Below are positions 52,101-60,252 of a DNA stretch of 64,000 nt, piece after piece. The position numbers and the translations under genes were made by a program. Under the pieces are notes generated by a model. The model searched no databases and had not been told where the DNA came from. It saw only the letters and a list, made by a program, of their open reading frames with translations. Position 1 is the first letter of the stretch. The number at the start of each line of letters is the position of its first letter. This DNA comes from Heliocidaris tuberculata. Taxonomy: Eukaryota; Echinodermata; Echinoidea; Camarodonta; Echinometridae. The stretch spans positions 849,967-913,966 of the forward strand of contig CM046851.1 in assembly GCA_025618425.1 (NCBI GenBank), given 5' to 3'.

Positions 52101-55100
52101 AACAATCATGCAATATGTGCCCATTTCTGTGTGTATTTCATGTGCTTTTATTCCGAGATTGGGTCAATTTCTTATCATTTTGATGATTCCAAAACCTTAC
52201 AGTATACACCAATTCTTCTGAAGACATGATCAACCTTTCTAAATTGTTTTGAGACACTTTCTTACACAATCATGACAATGTAATCGCATGACCAGGGAAG
52301 CGTTTCATGAAAGGAAGTTGTCGGATATTTTATCCGACAACTGTTATAAGCTACTAAAATCCTTGCATTTGATTGGCTGAGAGCAAATTTGTCGGATAAA
52401 ATATCTGACAAGTCCTTTCATGAAACGCCCCCCATAACTCAACTTTGCCGTGCTCACACGAGGCGTCATTTGATGACGTATGTACGTGTCTGCGACTGGG
52501 AGTCCCCTGTGACGTACCACATTAGACTGATAGACTGATTCAAAAGTGGAATAAAACAGAACAAATATTCCTTTGAATTACTGGCGTATGCACGAAAGTC
52601 CTTCATAGGCTTGATTAACGCAGGTAGCCTTGTAAAGCAATCAAAATGTTCCCTAGCGTGCCACGGGCATAAGACGCAATTAGCAACATAAAATTCTAAG
52701 ACTTTTTAAAAAATCAATATAATCTTCGAAAATCTTTATTATTTTCACCCAACCACAGATTTCATGGATTTGGGGTTAAATATTGATCAAAATTTATAAA
52801 TTGAGAAAATACACGCACCAATGATATATCTCTTTTATCGCACTCATTAATTTTGTGACGCAATAATGTCACATAGTAACCTAAATTTTGGTTGTTGCAA
52901 TATTCAAACCGTCCAATCAATTTCCACCCTCCTTCATTGATTTTTTTTTCTTCAAAAGTTTATTTTTAACCACAACGTTATATTTCCAGCTTTTACTCAA
53001 AGCTAGAGCAGAGCGGATCCAAGAACCGAAACTGGAGGGTCTAGCTGAGGCCACCCTGTCTGAGGTTGTGGAGTATTTAGATATTTACAGGTAAATTATA
53101 GAACTCTGTTTTATTTTCTTTTATCTAGTTTCACACATTACCCTTAAGCAAATGTCATCATGATCTTTACGTTTATGACTTCATCACTTTCGACTAAGTT
53201 TTTACATCATTAATTCTGATGTTTTGAATATACATTTTAAAGTTTGGTATTATTAAGTTCCAGGTTAGCGCAAGATTTTCAATTCTTTACGTGCGTCACG
53301 CACATAATGAATACTTATGTGTTGACTTTATGCATTATTATTTTCTTTAAATGCTTATTTATTCATTCATTCATTCATTTACCTATCTATTCTTTTATTT
53401 TTCTTAGTGTACACGAAAAAGAGGTGGTGGAAAATGACATAAACATAATAAACACCAGGGGCGGATCTAGCATTTTGCCAAGGGGGGGGGGTTTGAGGGG
53501 CTGAGCTGGGTATTGCGAGCGAAGCGAGCGAGGGGGGAGGGTGTGGGAGGGGGGATACCCCCCTCCCACAGTAGGGAGATTTTTTTCATTTTTAGGGTTG
53601 CCAGCTTGCGATTTTAAGCATACTTGCATGCTCTATTTTTTCTCTTTTTTGTTTTCCTATGCACATTAAATGTTTACTTGGCAGCCCAAGGGGGGGGGGG
53701 GGGGGGGTTAAACCCCCTAACCCCCCCCCCCCCGTAGATCCGCCACTGAACACTGCAGAAATGTTTGTATTTTATTTTACTCAGAATATGCCTCGTTAAT
53801 TCTTGATTATTACATGTTTGTCATTTTAAGAACTCACCCATCATGGAATATTGTTAGCATATTATCATTATCATAACACACAGGGCGCTGTCGAGTCCGG
53901 CATACCTTGGCTTGGCGCACTCCAATGCTCTCAGCAACGCCTTCAAGCTCACCGGTAGGCTAAGGAAGATCGCAGGGACGTGGGAGGCGGTCAACAAGGA
54001 ATTCTATGACCTCGCTAATCAGGTTGAAGAGTTCGCTGCTTCCCTCCTCGACTTCGTCGCCAACTCCTACGAAGTAATTATGCAAAATTTGCTCTTTTTG
54101 CATTATTATGATGATAATGTTACAAGGAGTTACGTTATAGATTACTGTAAAATGCAAGATCAATATTTTCTCCAATATAACGACACTTATTTTTTGGTCT
54201 TATTTCAGCTTGGAACACTTTTCAGGCAGAGTGATAACCCGGAAGTAGTCCATGCCGTTTCGCAGGTGAAGACGGCAGTTGACTTTGATCAAAAGGCTGT
54301 AAGTTTTCAAACTTCTCTTCTTTACAGTATAGGTTTAAAAAGAAATAGATATTCAGCATAACAAACTGCCGTATTATATAGTGAGTAATGGTGACAATAA
54401 TGATGATGATGATGATGGTGGTGATGATGATGATGATGATGATGATGATAAAAAAATGATATTCATAATAATGATACTACTACTATTACTATGACTACTA
54501 CTACTGCTACTTCTACTACTGCATGATAATGATAATAATAATGATAAAAGAGAAATGCGATTGTAACATGGTGATATTCTGTTTTATTTAGCATATTGCA
54601 GTTTTCTTATATATGCGCTCTAAGCTACGCTCGCGAAAGTCACAAATTATTTCTGGCATATTTCTTCCTCTTCAGTTTGTAGCACACGCCTACACACAGA
54701 CGACTATGTCGAACAATTTTTACCGGAGCCTTGATGTCCAGTCCACCATGTTTAGCTTCATCAGTTTTCTCTCCATCTTTGCTTATCCTTTCATCTGTCT
54801 GGCATATATTCTCGTGCAGCATCCTCGCCTGAAAGCATTATTGGCTATACCGTAAGCATTCCTATGGTCTTTAATCGTCCAAAAGATCTGAGCCCCGTAT
54901 TTATAACTCAGGTGGACTGGGTTGAACCTGGTTTAACTTAGGTCATTGATCTACGGGATGCCACTTTTTATACCATACAAATTACTGTAATTCTGTAACG
55001 AAATGAAAGGAAAAAAAATCATATAATGAAATGATTTCATGACCACATGATTTTTTTTTCGTTCATTTAATAACAAAATTAGGGTATTTTTCAAGGAATG

Positions 55101-58100
55101 TAGGTACATTTGGTACTCCATAAAGCATTGAATTATTTAGTCGGAGTTTACAACAGTCCTTGATGGGTAAAGTTTGCAAGTCTACGTGTTTGTTTGTTTG
55201 GTTTTTTTTTATGTAAAGATTCAATTCTATCAGATCATGTCAAAGAAATATCATCCATTATGGTTTCAATATTCAGTAAAGTTTGCACAAAGCTTTGAAG
55301 TGTCCATTTTACTTTTCGGCCAATTTGATTTGGGTGTGGGTTTTTGTGTCATATGGTATGGTATGATACTGAAATAAAAAGCAAATCACACTTGATATAT
55401 ATTTCTCCTATTTTTTTTTTTTTTCTGCTGCAAATTGAAATTAATTGTAGGAAACTTTAAATATAGCGATTTATTTTTTTCCCCTCTCTCTCTCCCTTCA
55501 GACACATCAAGTTGTGCATGTTCTTCGGATCTGATCTGGCCCTCTTTGGCTTCTACGCAGCGGCGTCTTTCACAAAAGATAGCAGGTCAATCAATATCAT
55601 CACGGTCTTCATTGTGATCTTTTGTGTTGGTAAGTAAATCATATCACATTAAAATCAAATCAAATCAAATCAAATCAAATTAAATCAAATCCAGTCCAGT
55701 TCAATCAAAACAAACTAGATCAAATCAAATCAAATCCAGTCCAATGAAATCAAATACAATCAAGTATATTCAAATCAAATCCAGTCCAATAAAATTCTAA
55801 ATCTAAATCAAAATCAAATCCAGTCCAATAAAATTCTAAATCTAAATCAAAATCAAATTCAAACCAAAATGAAATCCAGTCCTATCAAATTGAAAATCAA
55901 AATCAAAATTTTTATCAAAAATTGAAATCAAAATCAAAATTAAAGTAAAAATCAAAATAAAAATGAAATCCATTCCAAGCAAAATAAAAAAAAACAAAAA
56001 AAAAAACAAAAAAACAAAATCAAAATCTATATCAAAAATTAAAATTAAAATCAAAATCAAAATCAAAATCCTAGTCAAATCAAATCAAATTCAAGTCCAA
56101 ATTTATCTTGTCCCGTTAACTACCCGCCTTCCCCGCCACTTACTCTACCAAAATAGGAAGATGCAGCTGTCCGGGATAGTTGTCAGGTTATTGCCCTTAA
56201 AGGAGAATGAAACCCTGGGGAAATATACATTTTAATGAAAAGAGAGGATAGAGGGAAGCAATTTAAAAAAAGGTTCCATCAAAATCGCTTACGAAATGAA
56301 AAGTTATGAAAGTGTGAAAAGTCTCAATTTACTTTCTGTGGCGATCCTCAACTTAGCAATGTTGGTTCAAAATGGCAGGTTGTTTTAGTACAACTCTCAA
56401 TATGTTTTTTACACAAAACCTCATATTTTCTCCATTATCTCTAAAGATGCTGCTTGTCTTTTTGTGAACTTAACATATGTTGTGTCAAATACATTTCTCC
56501 ATGATATATCTTGAGCTAAGAAGGAGACAAGCTGCACCTTGAGAGATAATGGGGAAAATATGAAATTTTGTGTACAAAACATATGGAGAGTTACTAAACC
56601 TGTCACTTTGAAGCAACATTGCCAATTTTAGGATCGCCATAGAAAGTAAATTGAGACTTTTAAACTTTCATATCTTTCTCATTTCTTAACCGATTTTTGA
56701 TGAAACCCTTTTTGGCTCAATAACTTTTTATTCAGAGCCCTAAAAAATATACCAGATGCATGAGTAGAAAGAGCAAAATTTCTGCGCACACTATGTCCAT
56801 TTTTGTTGCATGACCATATTGCGTATGGTGCCAGGGATTTTTAAATCGAAAATACGCATTAAAATCCCTAAATTGGCGACACATTGAGAGGTTCAAAATG
56901 ATTGTTTTTATAATCAAAATTGGCGATATTTTCAACTTTTCGACAAAATTTCTAACCATGTATATTGTTTTCAAAGACATTACACCTTATTAAAAACATG
57001 TAGAACTAAAAGAAAAATATTATTGTTGCCAATTTGAAGAATAAAATGTGATCAATTCAGCCCAGAAATAATACCTGTCCTGATATGGTTAACATAAACG
57101 AGTATTGTCACACGCACATACAACATACGGTGTACCTTTAACTGAAAATCTTGTTATCGTTATTGGTATTGGTGTGGTCTGACCAGACCTTAATCATCTT
57201 TGTGTTTTACATACTTCTTCATGGTTATCGTCCAAGACATACTTTTCTCAGAATAAAAAAAAATGCATACTGCTTTTCATATGACTTTCAAGATAAAGTT
57301 GAGTTCTGGTCATGCGATAACATTGCGAAAGAAACTCAAATCAATTGGGTTGATTATAGAGTACATAAGAATTGGTGTGTGCTTTAAGGTTTTGGAATTA
57401 CCAAAACTAGAAGAAATTGACTCAATCCTGCTGAGAGTCACATGCACTACACACAGATAATGGGACTACACATGTTCGGACCGAACATTTCAGCTGTTTT
57501 TCGTCGTATTCCGAATATAAGGGCATTTGAAGAGCAATTCTTTTCAGGGGACATTTCTTCAATGAGATGTTCTTCCAAACTGGCATAAAAGAAATGAGAA
57601 AGCTCACAAATTATTTTTTACCTTTCCTAGAACCCAACCCTTCCTGTAGGAAAAGGGAAAATATAAGAAAATGCTCATAATTCGACATTCAAGTAAAGAA
57701 ACGTCTCAGAAGAGAATCTAATTTGAATAAAATGTGTTTCAATTTGTAGCACTGTGTTGGAAGCATATTTGTGATATCATGCAGTACGGCATTGGAGATT
57801 TTCTTGGCTACGGTATGAATATACTAGAATCGATCGTCGTTCTCCTAAGCTTTGCTATAGTCATGAGTAAATTGATGGATACCCTTCAGGTAAGTGATTT
57901 TTTTTTTCAATTATTGGTCTTCTCCATAATTGATATCTTCTTCACATTAATCTTCTGTTTCTCCCCTCCACCTTCATTTATCTGTATTTGTTTCGTTAAA
58001 TATATCTTTGTTAATATATTTCTTCCTCTATTTTTCTTGTGCTTGTTATCTTATCCTACTTGTTTTGTTTATCTCACTCATTTTTATTCGCATCTCAATT

Positions 58101-59323
58101 CTTCTCCTTCTTGTTGTACTTCTTTCCACTTTTCCTTTTCTTTCTCTTTAATCTATGGATATCCCCAGTAATGTTAATATTTATCTCCTTCGTCTTCATC
58201 CTATTCTCTACAGTCTCTACATCTCATTCTTTTTCAACTTTATCATTTCATCTTCTGCCTTGTTTGCGTTTGCCTTAAAGTGACAGTTGGAGCTCATAAA
58301 TAGCGCCATCTTTCAACAGGATTTGATAAGTGTATGTGCCTCTCATTTTCCCATCATGCCCCATTCTAGTTTGTAAAAATTTAGAATGTACCTGCACACA
58401 ACTTTCCACATTGCCAAGTCAAAAATAATAGTTTGAAATATAAAATTCAGAATAAAATCCAATTTATTATAAAATTTTAATCATGATTTAAAATCAAGAT
58501 TTAGCAGTCACTATAAGATGGTGCTGTTCAAGTTCTGCCAGTTTCATGCCACTTTAATATAACTTGTTTTTTACTTCTCTGCATTTCCCTCCCCATTCCC
58601 TTTCTCTTGCTTCTGTATGTTGTGTATTTTCTGTCTTTCTTGGACTTATACTAGGGTAATCTATTTTATTCCTCTTCTAGATTTCTACTGCTATACTTTC
58701 TGTTCTGCTTCTCTGTAATTTCTCCTTTCCTTTACCTCTTTTGTATTAATCTTGTAAAAAGGACTTATCCTTCACCTATAAATATCTCTCTTTATCTGAT
58801 GATTCAAACATTTATCTTGGCATGTTTCACTGATAAATTTTTCTCCGGAACTGACAGTCCAATGAATTTCTATTTGTGTTGATTAATCGCAAAGTAAAGA
58901 GGAAAATAATTTTCAAGAGGAGAAAATTGTGTTTCAAGGAGGGTAAAGAGGAACTCGCACTTATGTTATCCTCCTGTAGCTTTTAAAGCCGATTAAAGAA
59001 AAATAATTATTTATGTAAGTCCTAGACTAACTAGAAGAATCAAGAAAAATACGTCATTTCCATCCAATCCCTGGCCTTGACCAACATCCTGTTTCTATAT
59101 AAAGTCCACTTTATTCCTCACATTTAGGACATTCACGTAACGCGTTCACAACAACGTCACAATGAAAGGGTCGCGATGGTAAGGAATATTTCTATGACGT
59201 CAGAGGTGTCGAATTTCACGGAGTTGGAGCGGCTCGAGCTGTTTGTCTCGGCAGATTGGAACGATCCTCAAATCGTGTTATATGTCATGTTTGGTGAGAA
59301 AGATTTTTTTTTTAAAGTTTTTG

Positions 59324-59354
<31 letters not shown>

Positions 59355-60180
59355 TTTTTTGTTGTTGTTTGTTTTTTTTTTGTGTGTGTTTTTTGGTTGT
59401 TTTTGGTTGTTTTTGGTTATTTTGTTTTTGTTTTTGTTTTTGTTTTTGTTTTTGTTTTGTTTTTGTTTTTGTTTTTTGCTTTTTGGGGGGTTGTTTGTTT
59501 GTTTTTGTTTGTTAATATGAACAACCAGGAACGAGATAGGTGAATTCTTAAGAGAGATAAAAGGGAGAAAAGAGAATAATCATGACAGATAGAGAGTAGA
59601 GAGAGAGAGGGGGGGGGGGGAGGGGGGAGAGGGGGTGATGTGGGATGAAATAAGCTTTAGATTGATAATTTTAAACGTTGGATCAATTGTAATATATTTA
59701 TAGTAAGATATGCAATGGATTCAAGTGCAAATTTATGGAATTTCCATGCGTAATGAGGCACAGTTCGCTCAAAGCGTACTTTGTAGAATTCCACATCAAT
59801 GTATGTACAAATCCTGCTCGGCAAAGAGAGAGGAATTGAAATTAAAATTGAAATGGTACTTATCAAAATCCACATGGCAGCCCAAGTTCTGAATTACATG
59901 GAATGTACAGAGTAAAAAAATATGGAAATGATATACGATACAATATACAAAGTAATTTATGTTTCCATTCTAGTCATTCAATAATATGAGAAGGAGAGGA
60001 GGAGACACGCAATGAGAAAGGGGGAGTCAGAAAAACGAAAAGGGCAAGAGAGAATGAAAGGAGATATTCTAAAGAAGAATTGTATTTTACGAAGTACATA
60101 ATAGAACAAATAAGTGAGTTAATTAACGTGTTAACGTAAATATATTCAAATTATACCATAACTGAGAAAAAATTCCAGTA

Positions 60181-60252
<72 letters not shown>

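Noticed and set aside
59176..59543. Phe-rich frame of 114 codons
   Set aside because: The first third is TRPC exon 11 in frame; the rest is the T/G tract of the following intron.
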